NCBI GenBank assembly: GCA_013365325.1
Contig: JABVXV010000012.1
Coordinates: 434,001 to 498,000, forward strand
DNA: 64,000 bases
Direction of reading: 5' to 3'
Origin: Dipetalonema caudispina
Lineage: Eukaryota; Nematoda; Chromadorea; Rhabditida; Onchocercidae
Position numbers and translations under genes: made by a program
Notes under the pieces: generated by a model
Told to the model about the DNA's origin: nothing
The model's input: only the letters and a program-made list of their open reading frames with translations
Database searches by the model: none
Shown: positions 36,901 to 50,475 of the stretch, piece after piece
Numbering within the stretch: position 1 is the stretch's first letter
Layout: every line of letters starts with the position of its first letter

Positions 36901-38542
36901 CGAAGTTTTGGGAATGACTCATTTTTTCTCGCATATCCCTGAATAAATGTCGAAACCCAATCTGTACCTAACGTGAAATGTAACTTTCAAAAGTCGAAAC
37001 AACCAGTGTCAGCGGTATGCCTCAGAACTCTTACGGATCAATTTTTTTTTAATGGAGTTTTTGTTTCATCTAGCAATCTTCTTTATGAAAATCATTCTTT
37101 CATGAAATTCTGGATGTTTTCCAAAAAACAGCTTTTGGAGATCGGTGGAAATATTTTTCTCGATAAATACATTTGTCGATGAGATGGCAAAGCATTCCTA
37201 TCAATATCATGTAAAGCATGAATATGAAACAGTTGCCATCAGGCCAGAACAATTTATTTCACATCGGTAATATGGAAAGCTACAAGAAGGCATTTACAGT
37301 TTAAAAATGTGATTGACGGAAGCACATCCTGGAAATCAAAAAAAAAGTGAAAAAGTAGAATCCAATCAGATTGAGGCAAAAGTTCACTGGATCTTTAAGA
37401 ACTCCAGTCAATTTCTTCGTTAATTTAGGGAACTTCAAATTATTTTCTTCGAAACAATACATGAACATTTGCCCGCTCTTACATTTCCATCGAAGATCCG
37501 CAAGTATCACAAGACAGTTTTACGTTCAGTTCTGCAGACTTTCAACAGCTATTGCAGGTAACCAGAATAATTGATGTATATTTGGTTGAATCGAGTATGA
37601 ATGAGTGGATGGTGACAAATCTTTCAGGTACACCAGTTTAGGATGCGATTCAAAGGTTGTCGGGTTTTTGCCACCACTTTCCACTGCTAAATTTTAGTGC
37701 TGGATGGTCTTTTCAATTTTCTACTAATGTTTTGTCGACTAGTACACCGTATCATGGGTAATATTTAGCTTACAACTGAATCCAGTCTTCCGTTCTTGCG
37801 ACGCTACGTCACAAGAACATCAATATCCTGAAAGCATCGATAACCCTAAAGTGGAATTCAGACTAACTTCTAAAATCAGCTGAATTTTTAGCGAATGCTT
37901 GTGAGTGTTCTTTCATGGTGAATGTATAAATGCCATTGGGAAAAAAAATATGGTAAAAGAAGAGAAATATTGGGAAAAAATAACATTTTAGTACATATTA
38001 CCTTGATGAGATACCAAATTCAGCAGCATGTATCCAGGATGAAATTCCAACCGCGGGATACATGAAGCAATAATAATACGTGCAGTGATTATTAATGAGT
38101 ACAAGTGGAAAACTCACAAGACACAGTACACTGATTTTTAAACAAGAATCAAACAAATATGATTTGAACAAACCCAAATAAATAATTAAATGGTTAATAA
38201 ATATTCCTAATTTAAATTACATCCTCTTCTTAGCTAATATAAAACACAAAAGCGGAATATCTCCTCTAAATCTCATGTTTATCGGAAATGTCAAAACACT
38301 CACAGATGCGTAAAAATTTTCTAGATATTTATTGTTTTAAGGCCTAGTAACAAAAAGATAGTTCACGGACTTCGAAAAGTCTATTTGAAACGATTAATTA
38401 AAACCGAACTCCTCCAGTGAGAACACTGGGATGTTAAAACCTTGTAACTGCATAGATCCGCACTCAAGAAAGTTTCGAAAAACAAAATGATCCATAGATA
38501 ACAAATATAAGCAGTGAAGACGCGATCCTTGATAACGAAAAA
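33940..38542. other. 4.6-kb intergenic stretch between convergent genes
   Basis: It separates the 3' ends of unc-115 (+) and the KDEL receptor (-). The open frames here are short, without motifs or strong splice signals. A tRNA-like stem at about 36.46-36.54 kb was examined and rejected. I found no supported gene. Confidence 0.55.
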
Positions 38543-40863
38543 CTAAGCGGGAAGCTCCAGATTTTTGCGTCCTCGAATCACTAAACAGGAAAGAATTATA
38601 CAAGAATGCAATCAAACATATTGAAACTCAGAAAAAGTATCGAAATCTTCGAAAACTGCAACAGATCAGAGAATAACCGCGAGGTAGAACGAAAAGGAAA
38701 CGAAACAAATTCATGGAAAACTGTTGTGCGTAGTAAAAAAAAAAGACACCTGAAAGAAAATTTATTAAAAAAGATAGCTTCAAAACATTACCTCGTGTAA
38801 CATACAGATAGAAAAAATCGGCATAAAGTACAGTTTGTACAACACCGGCAACAACTACAATAGGATCAAAAAATTCCTCAGTGTAATAACGATACATCCA
38901 ATTCAAGATATACAGAGCTCGATATGTTCCCAATGCAAACAGATAATGAGCGGTGATTGTTTCCGCGCTTCCGGTACGTGAAAGCATGAACAACTGCGGC
39001 ATGATGGCAACTGCTTCCAAATATATGGAGAACGACCAGGCAATCTAGTTAACAAGTAAAATAGTAAGACAACAGAGTCTAAATTACAAAAACACTCGGT
39101 TTATACGTTTTCCACTTCTTTTAGTGATGGTTTCCTACGGAAAACCTACTACATCAAAATTCGGCCCTCACACGATATACCATTGGCAGTCATAAAATTC
39201 ACTGGTATTTACAATCTAAATACCTACTGATAGCATATTATAAGGAAAAATCTATGCAATAATGATGACACGCGACGCTTACTTCTACTTTTGGGAAATG
39301 TAATTGAGAAAGCCATAATCATTATTTCTTTGATTTTACTGTTTCGATCACACTGTTTACAACACTGGTTTTAGTTACTTATACTCACTATATTTCGCTT
39401 TGATTTTAACTGATACCGCACACACCTCAACTTTATTCTGTTCAAGCTGATAACATTTCTAATAACTAGCCAAAAATTATTAGTTCTTTGGCATATTGCC
39501 CCCTTTCTGCAACCCTAAAATCAAATTTAATTAATAAAAGAAGTCGTCAAAATCAAACTTGACCTCGAGAGATTAATAAATGCTACTTCATTAAAACAAA
39601 GCCTAAAACTAATGCATTAGCAACAGGTGCAATCCCGGAATGCTCATCTTCTAAAATACCAAGAAAACATAATTAACCTCAATGAACGAAAACTGATGGT
39701 TGATGAGAAAAGCAAGTGTTACTGCTGGAATAATCAAGAATTCTATCCGAAATGTATCGTGATTCCTGCAATTGTGACCAAACATGAAAAGATCCGAAAA
39801 AATTGACTTCTAGAGATAAAATTTAAGGCGAGGACAAAGTTTTCAAACGACTGGGAGCAAAGCAAACATCTAATTAAATAAGACAAAAAAGGGGCGACTT
39901 TCTGAAACAGCATTACGAAAAATCTGCTGGAGAATTCTCATATATAAGACATAACTTCACCGATTTTAACAACATTCACCCAGAATTAGAATTATGGAAT
40001 TTCTCTGGAAGAAAAGAAATCCTACCGGTCATAAGTTGCTTTGAACTTGAAAAACATCAGATAAACGGTTCCATATGAAGATACAAGGAAAAAGATCTGA
40101 AAACGGGCAACTTGTTGACTTCACAGTCTTGATGATTGATGGTTTTATTGATGATAATCACTTTTATTGACAAAGTCAAGAATTGCAAATATGCTTTAGA
40201 AGCAGACAAGATGTTGAAATAAGCCGATGTAGCGAAAAAAAAAAAAAAAAAAAAAAAAAACTAGAAAACAACGTCAGGTTTATTAATATAAATTTCTGTC
40301 CACATACACCATACATTTATTAATGCACTGTTTCATGGAGGCTCAGAAGAAAAATTGAGTTACGATCTCCGTATACTGCGTTCACTACATCACTTGACTT
40401 CTACCTTGACTATACGAGTATTACTCTCTTGATAATATTTCCTATCCAGTGATAAAGGATAAGTGAAAAAAAGAACTATCCAGTGCGCTGATCTAACTAC
40501 AATGGATCATTCTGCTCAGGTTTACTGCCAACAATCAAACTTGTATACCTTCATAATTGTATTATAAGATGATATGAAATTGAACAGATCTAAATAACGT
40601 GATGTGAAGACAAATGCAAATAAAAGTTGCGATTTTCCAGAAAGTCCTGAAATTATTTTGTTCTTTCAATGTACAGTAACATCAAAAGTCTCTAGCATCT
40701 TGATAACTTGATATGGAAATTTTTCGATTATATTAGAGATTTCTCACTTACAAAGTCTTTAAATTTACAAACCTGCACAAGAGCGTGTTTTCCATATTTT
40801 CACAATTAGAATGACAATAGCAATAAGATGAGAAGAATCACCGGCGAAACGAAATATATTCAT
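38543..40863 (-). CDS. erd-2: ER lumen protein-retaining (KDEL) receptor
   Basis: Six exons (40773-40863, 40549-40646, 40026-40096, 39678-39765, 38792-39044, 38543-38580) join in phase into exactly 212 residues, the standard length of this family. The seven-span Golgi/ER-Golgi receptor binds escaped ER proteins carrying a K/HDEL tail at low pH and returns them in COPI vesicles. The start [13 protein letters not shown] and the segments [18 protein letters not shown] (with the ligand-binding Arg and Asp), [44 protein letters not shown] and [17 protein letters not shown] are diagnostic. The tail [13 protein letters not shown] corresponds to the basic C-terminus used in COPI return. The fourth exon in genomic order from the 5' end keeps the NHDTFRIEF loop. 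Nothing appears broken. Confidence 0.96.
40235..40260. repeat. Poly(A) run of 26 inside a KDEL-receptor intron
   Basis: A26 lies in the intron between exons 40549-40646 and 40026-40096. Its length may be an assembly approximation. Confidence 0.9.
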
Positions 40864-41390
40864 TGCAGTCAAATAACAAGATTTGTGTGATACAATCTAT
40901 GAGAAGTTTATGCACAATTTATTTATCGACACCTTAATGTGTAAAAAAAAAAAAAAGGGAATTAAAAATTCATGGACAACAGTCATTTTTTAAAGCGCTA
41001 ATCGTGATAACATCAAGAGAAGAGATATGCTTGAAATATACTAAATAAAACAATGAAATAATCAAAATAAAATAAAATATTAACAACAGATGTATACATA
41101 TATGCTTTGACAGTCCATAAAAATAAATAATGTTAAGATTTGACTAGAATGAACAAAATATTTAAAAAAAGTAATCATCTATCACTCTAACAATGCAACG
41201 AGGATGATAATGCGACGTGTCAGTCCATAATCCAAAAAAATCTATCAACAATCCAACCGAATTCTAATTATGCTGAGAAACGAATGCAACACTTTGATCC
41301 CAATTATTTAATATAGACATTGAGATAGCTGTACTTCTAAAATTTTCTTTATTACTTATTCTGGGAAGTTCGATATAGGAAGAAGATGGG

Positions 41391-41416
41391 GAGAGAGAGA
41401 GAGAGAGAGAGAGAGA
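41391..41416. repeat. (GA)13 microsatellite
   Basis: Thirteen uninterrupted GA dinucleotides lie about 0.5 kb upstream of the KDEL-receptor ATG. Confidence 0.95.
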
Positions 41417-42457
41417 CTTGTAAAATAGTTTGTCAAAATGGTAGTGGTTTAAAAATTCTCAAAAGTATTTCGAATCTCGAAACAAAATTTCGAAAATGTC
41501 GATTTTGGAACGAAGCGTTAATTGTATGTGGAACTAATAGAAATGGTGAATCAATCGATGTAATATTGATTTAAAAAGTATCATATACATTAAGAATATC
41601 TGATTTCTGGACGACACTCGATTCAGGTATTGTAATAACTTATTGAAAAAGGAGTTGCAGCAAATGTAACTTGCTATTTATATTTCACCCAAGTTTGATT
41701 CGCAAACTAAACTCCAATTATTTTTCAAATTGTTCCTAAATGATTGGCAATTATAAATCATCTTGAGATGATTTCAAACTTCTTCAAAATAGTAGCAATA
41801 GATTCATAAATTTTAACAACCATACACTAAGTGGTACTGAAGTTTTATGCAGCTGGAGTTACTACAGCCATCAAATAGTGCATGATTTACTATATGTTGA
41901 CTATCACGCAGTAGTAGTGCTGATAGCAGAGATGCTTATCGGTGAGGACAGATAGATGGATGTATAGTATCGACAGCCATAAACTAAAGACAAGGCCAAG
42001 GCCGCAACCATCACCACTTTCGTAACTATCACAGTAACGCGCCATTCAACATAGATACAACAGTCACATTGCAACGGCAGCAGGAGGATATAAGATGGTC
42101 AACGATTTACTACAAACCATTCCATCGGCACCATTAGGATTCGTCATTAACCCAAAACGACGATTACATATTCGTTTTCACTTTATATTTATGTTTCGAA
42201 TTCTTTTTTATATGTAGATTTACTTCATTTTTAAGTTATATATCCTACTTTAAATGCATCATGATTTCAAGCTTTACGTTTTACTATTGCAACCTTTGAT
42301 TCTTATCTGGTATCGAACGAATTGTATAAGACAAGAAACATAGTGAAATAAACAGTATTATTCATATGGCTATTTAGTTTCATCAAGATTCATTGAAAGC
42401 TTGAAAGTGAATCATAAAGTGAAGAGAAGAAATCGCAATTTTCGACCTTCATTAATA

Positions 42458-42498
42458 AAATTTATGTTTGTGCGATAATTTGATACGAACATAAATTT
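42458..42498. repeat. 14-bp inverted repeat
   Basis: AAATTTATGTTTGT (42458-42471) pairs with ACGAACATAAATTT (42485-42498), with a single G-U type position and a 13-nt loop. It lies between the divergent KDEL-receptor and unkempt genes. Confidence 0.8.
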
Positions 42499-43910
42499 GT
42501 GTTTTTGAGGTTTGCAAAGATTACCAATGTTCAGCAAGTGCAAGTATATAGATAAGCGGAATACATGTTTCAACATAAAATTGTGAAAATAATATTTTTA
42601 GGTTGTGAAAATTCAGGATAATTACAGAAACACCAAGGGGAATCATTTTAATCCATGATAGTATCTGTCTGCTGTATTGAGCGTAAAATATTCTTTCAGA
42701 TGTTACATGATTTTTTAGGTCTCTGAAGTCTGAGATCAAAGGTCTATAGAAATATGTGTTTGATCAACAAATGAAAGTACAAATAGTATTAACTTGATGA
42801 CATCGTGTCCTGTGGCGCTTTATGCACAACAACAAAATTTTCTTCAGTTCTCGTTTGATATGTATGAGTGATATGAGTTAATGAACATTTGAAGGAGGCG
42901 AAAACTCATAAATTACAGCGCAGAAAAGAGGAAAATTTGGCTGGAAAGGATATGTAATATAAGTAAGTTGCAAACAGTAATTCGACGAAGTTGATTTTAA
43001 TATGCGTCTTGCGATAATTAAAAGTTACTGTTTTTATTTAATTAAACTTGATATCCACAAAAATTATAGTAAATCCACTTTTGCATTGAATTGTATAATG
43101 TTATTTCTAGAAGTAATGATTGCATCACTTTAACAAAGTTGATTGGTTTTCTCCCAGCTTGTTCAAATCAAATTCTGGAGTAAAGTGCATTTCAAAATCG
43201 ATGGTGACGTGATGAATACACACCATCTGCTGCCTGCTTATCACTTACTATTATACTCCATTGTGCTTTACCACCCTATTTATGCTGAGCTCTCAGATCT
43301 AACCACAAAAATCGTCTTTTTTTAGATTAAATGAAGCAAGCAACCTCTTTTTCTATCAGAAGGTCTGCACTTCCTCCTCATTAGAAATTTTTCATTCATG
43401 ATACCTAGAATATATATCTTTCATTCTACCTGACATTCTATTTAATTCGAGTTCAAACTGTGCCAAACATATTTTCATCCATGAGAAACGATAGCAAAAC
43501 AATTGTTGTTTGAAGCTCTCAGTATTAATTGAAAGTTAAATTACTGAATTAAGAGTTATACTCCAATATCTACATCCTGTAATACCATATAAGGACCATT
43601 TAAATCTACTGTCGAACTTTAGAAATTTATTTGAAGATGACCGGTGACCTATCGCCTATTACTTCTCCGAGTCCGTTGTTTCCTGAAGGTTTGACCGGAA
43701 TATAACTATACTTAGTTGTGTTTTGAAATTGCGCGCGAGTTGCTAACTCCTACAACGAGTGTTGTTTGGCTAAGCGCCAAGTTGTCAGCTGATTTTTCAT
43801 CCATACACTTTGGAAGGTCTATGTGAGTGTGTGTCATTGGTGGAGGGAAGGGGTGCGTTGTGTTTTGTTTACATTTTCTCCAAATTCTCTGAATGTAATC
43901 CCTTCCATGG

Positions 43911-46900
43911 ATGGTGGCCATGGATGTTGTCCGCCCAACACTTAACAGCTCCGAGAAACCGAATCACTTACAGTAAGCACTTTCCGTTCTTACCGTTCAT
44001 CAAGTTTTTCCTCTCTCACTTCATTCATCTATCTCTTAATTTCTGCATTTTTTTGGACCATAATTAAAGTAAAAATGTTTCTTTAATTAATTATCATTTA
44101 ATTATTTTTCCTTATCTCATTTTATTCGGTTAAACTTCGTTTAATTGTAGTTTATGGGATGTGGAAGGAAGTATAAATGTTCAGTTAGGTCATCTTCCAA
44201 GTTGACAGTAGTGATTGAACTGCATGTAGTAAATAAATATGTTATCGATTATTGTTCTAGCCATGGAAAGTCATATTTAAGCATATGCTTTCGTCAATTA
44301 ATTTCATTTTTTTTAGTTATCTTCGTGATTTTCGAGTGGAAGCATGCCCGCATTTTAAACAGCACCAGTGCCAGCAACATCGTCCATATACTTGTTTTAA
44401 TTGGCATTTTGCTAATCAGCGAAGACGTCGTCCGGTAAGACGATCGGATGGTACTTTCAATTACTCGGCCGATGTGTACTGTGACAAATATGATGAAAAT
44501 ACTGGTATATGTCCGGATGGAGATAGGTGGGTTTGAGAAATCCCAGTAAAATATGGTTCATTTATTCTTGAATCTTAATTGAATTTATTAAGCTGTCAAT
44601 ATTTAAGAAATGCCAATTTATACAGTGAAGAAATCACTATCACTACATCAGTATGAAGTATATATATTTCATTTGATCCGTTTTTTTTTACAGTTGCAAT
44701 TTTTTACACCGCGTAGCGGGAGATGTAGAACGCAAGTATCACTTACGGTATTATAAAACGGCTATGTGTGTTCATCCAACAGATGCACGTGGTATTTGTG
44801 CGAAAAACGGTCCTCATTGTGCGTTTGCGCATAGTGTTCAGGATCTTCGACAAGCTGTGCATGATTCTCAGGAAAGTCAAAATGGCGCCTTATTAGATCC
44901 AGAAAATCGTGAAAGAACTAGTTTCGTTGTGGAAGACCCGCTTTGGCATGGTAATATATTATTCTGAATTTTTCTGGGCAATCTTTTACCTGGTTTTTTT
45001 TTTTTTTTTTCTATTTCAACATCTTTGGATCCTCAAGCACTGAATGATTTTGCTGTCTTAAAATTGACTATCTGCAGACCAAGTTCATGTTTTATCATGT
45101 TATAAAACTGAACAGTGCAAAAAACCAGCTCGCCTCTGCCGTCAAGGTTATGCATGTCCATTTTACCACAACTCCAAAGATCGTCGAAGACCTCCAGCTG
45201 TGCATAAGTACCGGTAAGAACCTGTTCATTTGATTTGAGAAGAATATGGGAAATTACTAGAAATGATTTTAAGTTCATAATGCTGTCATACTGATCGTAG
45301 TTACTTATTATTTTTGTCTTGTTTACCTCAAATTCTCTTAAGATCAACTCCATGTCCAACAGCGAAGTCAGCAGACGAGTGGTTAGAACCAGAACAGTGT
45401 GAAAATGGCGATGATTGTGGTTATTGTCATACAAGGACCGAGCAGCAGTTTCATCCTGAAATATATAAGTCAACAAAATGTAACGATATGCTTGATCATG
45501 GTTATTGTCCTCGCGCCGTGTTTTGCGCATTTGCGCACCACGACTCAGAGTTGCATGTCCAACGTGCCCCGTACTATCGGCTAAGTAACAATCCAGATGC
45601 ACCCATAGCACCGAAACAGAGCAGCAGTTCTACCAGTTCAGGGAACGCAGAACCGGCTACCTCTCCTACGGCCCGACCAGGTAGTGTTGGAATAATTTTA
45701 TGCTCTTAAATAAATTTGATCAGTTTCTTTTGCTGAATTGAATCTAATTAGTTCCATTCATCTCTGGTCATTTCAGAAAATATAATGCAGACAGCAACAT
45801 CAGCCACAACACCCACCTATTCAGTAAGAATTTCCTGTTGTGATATTTATTTACTCTATTTTGATAAGGAATAACAAGAAATTAAACGAGATTTTAGGCA
45901 GTTTTGAAGCAGAGGCAAGCGCCAGGAAAGACGGTATCATCAGCCGGTGGCGACGAGGGACATCAAAGCAGTTATCCGAAAGCTCCAGGATTTGAACGTG
46001 TTCAAATTTCGGCAAGTCTTATTTTTAACTTTCAAGTTTTCGAGTTTTGTCCGGCGGTTCACATTCGTTGTTTTGCATCGGTTTAATCCTTAGGACCAAA
46101 TTTATTCAATTTTTTTGATTTTTTTAGCCGCAGCGCGTAGCCGATAGCGCCATTGGTCGCATACGAACTTCTTCATTAAATATGGGACAGCTAGATTTAG
46201 GTAAATCTACTTTTCATTGTTAATTCTGATCCTGACTAGTACTTGTTTCCTTTCCTTCTAAAGTTCACTGTGATTGTATTGAGTCCGGTTCTCCGTTTTC
46301 ATTCAGTATAAGCTTTTGAATTGCAGTTAACGAATAATAAATGACTGCTAAATTGTTTGAATGAAGGGAAAAAATTTTTTAAGGATATTCAGTAACAAGC
46401 GCTAACGAAGCTTTAGTATCATCGTTGCCTACTTTTTCATCATTGAATGCGATGAATCGATCCACATCAGATGCACCAATGCGTGTGCTACCCGCAGCAA
46501 TTGATGAACTTTCTTTGGATGAACTGTCAGGCAGTGCATTGTCTCCTATATCCGAACAAAAAGAACACAAGTTCTTGCCTGATTTTTTCACCAATCCGCG
46601 TAAGCCCTCATTTTTTGATGTGTGTTATTGCCTGGTCAGAAATCTTTCAAATTTGATTATATCAATGTTAACAATATGGATTATAAATACTGCATCGATT
46701 TAACATTTACGTTACCGAAATGATCTGAACATGAGGGAGGCTTTTACACCGTTATCCTCTGTTATAAGAGATAAAAACTAATAGTTTCAAACATAAATTT
46801 GCGTACCCGGTCACTTCAGGTTTACAGGAAACATGTATTTTTATTCATTTAAAAATACGATCTTGCTCTGTTTACCCTGTCTTACACTTGCTACTTTGAG

Positions 46901-48531
46901 CCTTATTATCTGCAGTCGAGTTTTTGGTTACTGGGAATAGGGTTAGTGAAATAGAACTGACGATTTTATGGTATTATGCATGAGATTAAACATTTTGTGT
47001 TGCGCAGAAATTAGCTTGCGAAAATGTTCCTAGGGCATGACTAAAAATAGCAAAAGCGAGATACTTAATAACCGTTTTCTTTTTAGCTATGACGTCCTCT
47101 TCTTCACCGATGCAAATCCCCAATTCGAATTCTCCATTTGGTTCTCCACCGTTACCTTCCCTTGGCGAATCATTGTTTCAGCAAAATAAACTGACAATCG
47201 ATTTGCCTTCCGCGACTCCACAGTTGAAGGGGTTAATGGGACTAGGATCGCTAGGTTCAGGTATGTTTCACTGTTTTGTGGTATTTATGCGCGTTTTAGA
47301 TGTGATCACAAATATATTCGGACATATTGGTTTTTTTTTTTTTTTTTTCTTTTTGTAGAACCTTGTACATCAAACATTTGACTTGTTAATTTTAATATAG
47401 AAACGAGAACAAATCTTTACTTTTTAAGCCTTTATCAACTTTCTCAAACTTGTGTTCTAAATAAGCGATGTTTGCTTTGAAGAACTAATTTTTTGTCTGC
47501 TGTTTCAAGTAATCTGAATGGTATTTTTATAACTTGTTAAAAGCGTCATACAAATGTCTGATTCTTTAAATATTTTTTTCTCTGACCATTGGGATTGAAA
47601 TAAGTGTGTTAATGAAGACTTTGTCTGAAGATTATTCCGTTAATGAAGGTGGTTTCTAGATCTTTTGAAAACGGACTTATCCATGCCGCAACACGAGATG
47701 AGCAAGGAGGAGTTACAAAAGGAATTAAAGAGAAAAAGTGAGGAGCTTGTGGCCCACCATCAGAAATTAACAGCATGGGAAGAAGGCCTGAAACAAGCAC
47801 GTCAAGCTTGCGAAGCATGGAAGAAGGATGCTGAGTATTATCGTCGTGTTGCGGAACAAGCAGAAGTTGACAAGTCAAAAGCGCTATATGAACGGGACCA
47901 GGTTCGTGTTGCGCTGGTTTTAAAATTTAGGCATCTTTTTGAATTCAGCTGTTAATTGTCTTAGTTTTGTTGTTCATTGAAAAGTTTTTTTTTCCTTTTT
48001 TTTTGCTTTATAAACACAAGAGAAGTGGTAGTTCATTAAATCACATTTCCTCTTTGCTAAGTAAACTTTATTTTTATAGGCACTATTACAACTTGATTTG
48101 CTCAAGCGTGAATTGCGAGTAAATACAGCAATTCGACCGCCGTCGCCTATAGATTCTTTACAAAATTTTTCATCGCTAGGATCATTCAATTTGTTTGTGC
48201 CGGTGAGTTTTCGTACAGCCAATAATGAAGAAGTAAAAGGATAATGTTATTTGATACCTGAAGTTTTCTTATCAATTGGTTTTTGATACAATGAGTAGTT
48301 CCATAAAATTTGTTCAACCTCCATGAATTAACTAAATTTGTAGCCTGCAATATTTTTGCCGTTATTACTTGAATATCGTTATCTGCTTTCAGTGTTATTG
48401 CGAAATTTATGTTACTTTTGTAGATTGAAACTGATGTTCAGAATGAAAGTGGTGGTCCGGTATGTGCACGTTGTGGGCGCGAAAAAAGGGCCGACTCTAG
48501 GAATCCTTCTTGCCGCCTTTGCTGTAGTTGA
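43911..48531 (+). CDS. unk: Unkempt-family CCCH zinc-finger RNA-binding protein
   Basis: Thirteen exons join in phase to 699 residues: 43911-43972, 44317-44526, 44694-44950, 45078-45213, 45343-45680, 45777-45823, 45898-46011, 46128-46200, 46384-46599, 47087-47260, 47660-47901, 48080-48202, 48424-48531. Six CCCH fingers fill roughly residues 30-265. Diagnostic blocks are QQHRPYTCFNWHFANQRRRR, GTFNYSADVYC, ARLCRQGYACPFYHNS and RTEQQFHPEIYKSTKCNDM. Unkempt proteins bind UAG-type motifs in mRNA and repress translation in neurons. A long Ser/Pro-rich middle is followed by a coiled coil (from about MSKEELQKELKRKSEELVAH). The tail ends CARCGREKRADSRNPSCRLC-CS, a four- or five-cysteine motif instead of the RING finger of animal Unkempt. 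The intron after 46011 has a GC donor. The start (43911 or 43920) was chosen because EKPNHLHYLRDF aligns with the conserved N-terminus. Confidence 0.93.
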
Positions 48532-50475
48532 TCCTTACAAAATTTCCGTATATGTAATCATAGGAAAATAATCTTGTTTTTTCACGTGTTCTACACACTC
48601 TTTCCTTTCCTGCCCCCTTTTTGATTAAGTAAGTAATACATTTAAAGTTTTAGCTTTTCTGTGAAGTTGCGCGGTGCTTCTTTCTCTATTTTATTTTTAT
48701 GTACTCAAATTTTATTTCGAAATTTTTCTTAAAATTTGTTTATCTGTTCCCGATTATATTTTCAAAAAGGTGTTTTACTCTGTGACAAGCTTTATTGTAC
48801 ATAAGTTCTTCAAATAGGGCATTTATCATTCATCGTTCGCTTTGTGATGCGGCGATCAGAATTTAGTTTTAATTCCGGTCAAATAATTCCGGTACTGCTT
48901 GACCAGGCAGGGTTTTGTGTGGCACCGCCTTTGAAATCGGAAAATATGCAAAATCGAAAGTTTCTCCTCAGTTAACTAGGCCATCTTCTTCGGACCGTCA
49001 GTATTATGTAACAGATGTGTATAATGTCCTTGTTATAAAAGTCCATCCACTCACTTTTTATGCTGATTCCTAAAGCAGTCTGTACTGGTTATAGAGATGT
49101 AGGATTCACTAAATATGGTCTCAGGAGGTTGTTTTCTGTAGTGTAATTTTTAAGTAACTGCCATCAAACATTTGAAATGAAAAGCAGAAGAAAAGGGCTT
49201 TAGTAAAGTTTAGATGGTAAACCTATATATTTGCCTGTTCACAGCTGATTAATTGATATGTCCTCTTCATGTACAGAAATGTATGATTGTCCGGATTTCA
49301 TATACTTGTTGGAGAGGATTCTTGTTATCCATAAATAAAACCGTCGTTCTGTGTACTATCTACGATTCCTCAACATCACGAACCTTGAATATGGCGTACT
49401 TTCGCGTCATTTTTAGTTCCCATGGGATAATATTTGAGTGAATTGTTTAGTACTGTCCATGACGCTAAATTAGAAACGGATTTGATCTGTCGGCGAATGC
49501 AGTTTTGCTCTGTTCCAGGTGTAGCAAAATTTGTACTGTGATGTTGCGAGTTTGCGCCCGGAACGAGTAGAAAGAATGTTAAGAGTGTGGAGCTGATATT
49601 CGGGATAAATCCTGGTATCTGAGAAGTCTCGACCATTCATTAGTGGCTACACATTTGTAATTTGTTAGAGGACCAGGTGTGTATCCTGATCGATTTGGGA
49701 ACGAGCTGGTCCCTGCTTTTTCCTGACTGGCCCTGATTTCCATAGTGTTTGCTAAAATATGAAGTGGGTTCTCGCTAATCATTATATTTTTCAGATACTT
49801 GGGTCGGAAGTAGTTCGATTATCAGTAGAAACAAGTGTAAAGATGCGCGGACCCAGAATAATTTTGCTTGACGCAAAAATACATTTAGCATCTTATCCGT
49901 TGACTGTAGTAAATATTCAGTAGTTGGAGGAAGTCGAGATTTGACAGGTTTTAAAATCCCGACTAGGACGTCAACGGTGCACCGCACTAGTATTACCGTA
50001 ATTCCTTACATTTATATAATTTTCGCTGAAATTATGCAGATAATAATTCGAATAGAATAATAACACTAGTTAGATAAACAATAAAAGTAAAAACACCAAC
50101 AGTTTTTAAGTCACTTCAGCATACACAATACACTCAGTGAACGGCCAACAAAGTCTCTACGATGTAAGACAAAAATATTCGATAATACGGATCACGATAA
50201 GTAAATTAGTTGGGCACTTGATCATCTTTATGGTATTATTCCATGAAAAATTAGAGATCGATTCGAAAGGCAGTATTTCGAGCATAAATATTGCAGAATG
50301 CATAAGGAAGTCATTTCTCGCTTCTCTGGAATAAAGCCCCATAATTTTAAACGTCAAATCTTAAAAATCCCACCCAACTGCATTTAGTAATGCGAAAACA
50401 CTTCTTGAATGACTTCAGTGAGTAATTTAGAAGACTCAAGATTTTTTTAACATTGCATAAAAACAATGGTACCAG
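48532..50475. other. Convergent intergenic stretch between unkempt and PGAP1
   Basis: The 3' ends of the two genes face each other across 1.9 kb. Short open frames on both strands show no motifs. It presumably contains both 3' UTRs and poly(A) sites. Confidence 0.55.

Larger units (their letters stand above)
40864..43910. other. 3-kb region upstream of two divergent genes
   Basis: The KDEL receptor (-) and unkempt (+) point away from each other across this stretch, which should hold both promoters. It contains a (GA)13 run and a 14-bp inverted repeat. GAGA-type runs often sit in promoters, but no role can be shown from sequence. No exon was recognised. Confidence 0.5.

Noticed and set aside
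45033..45611. 192-codon minus-strand frame
   Set aside because: It is antisense to two unkempt exons that encode conserved CCCH fingers.
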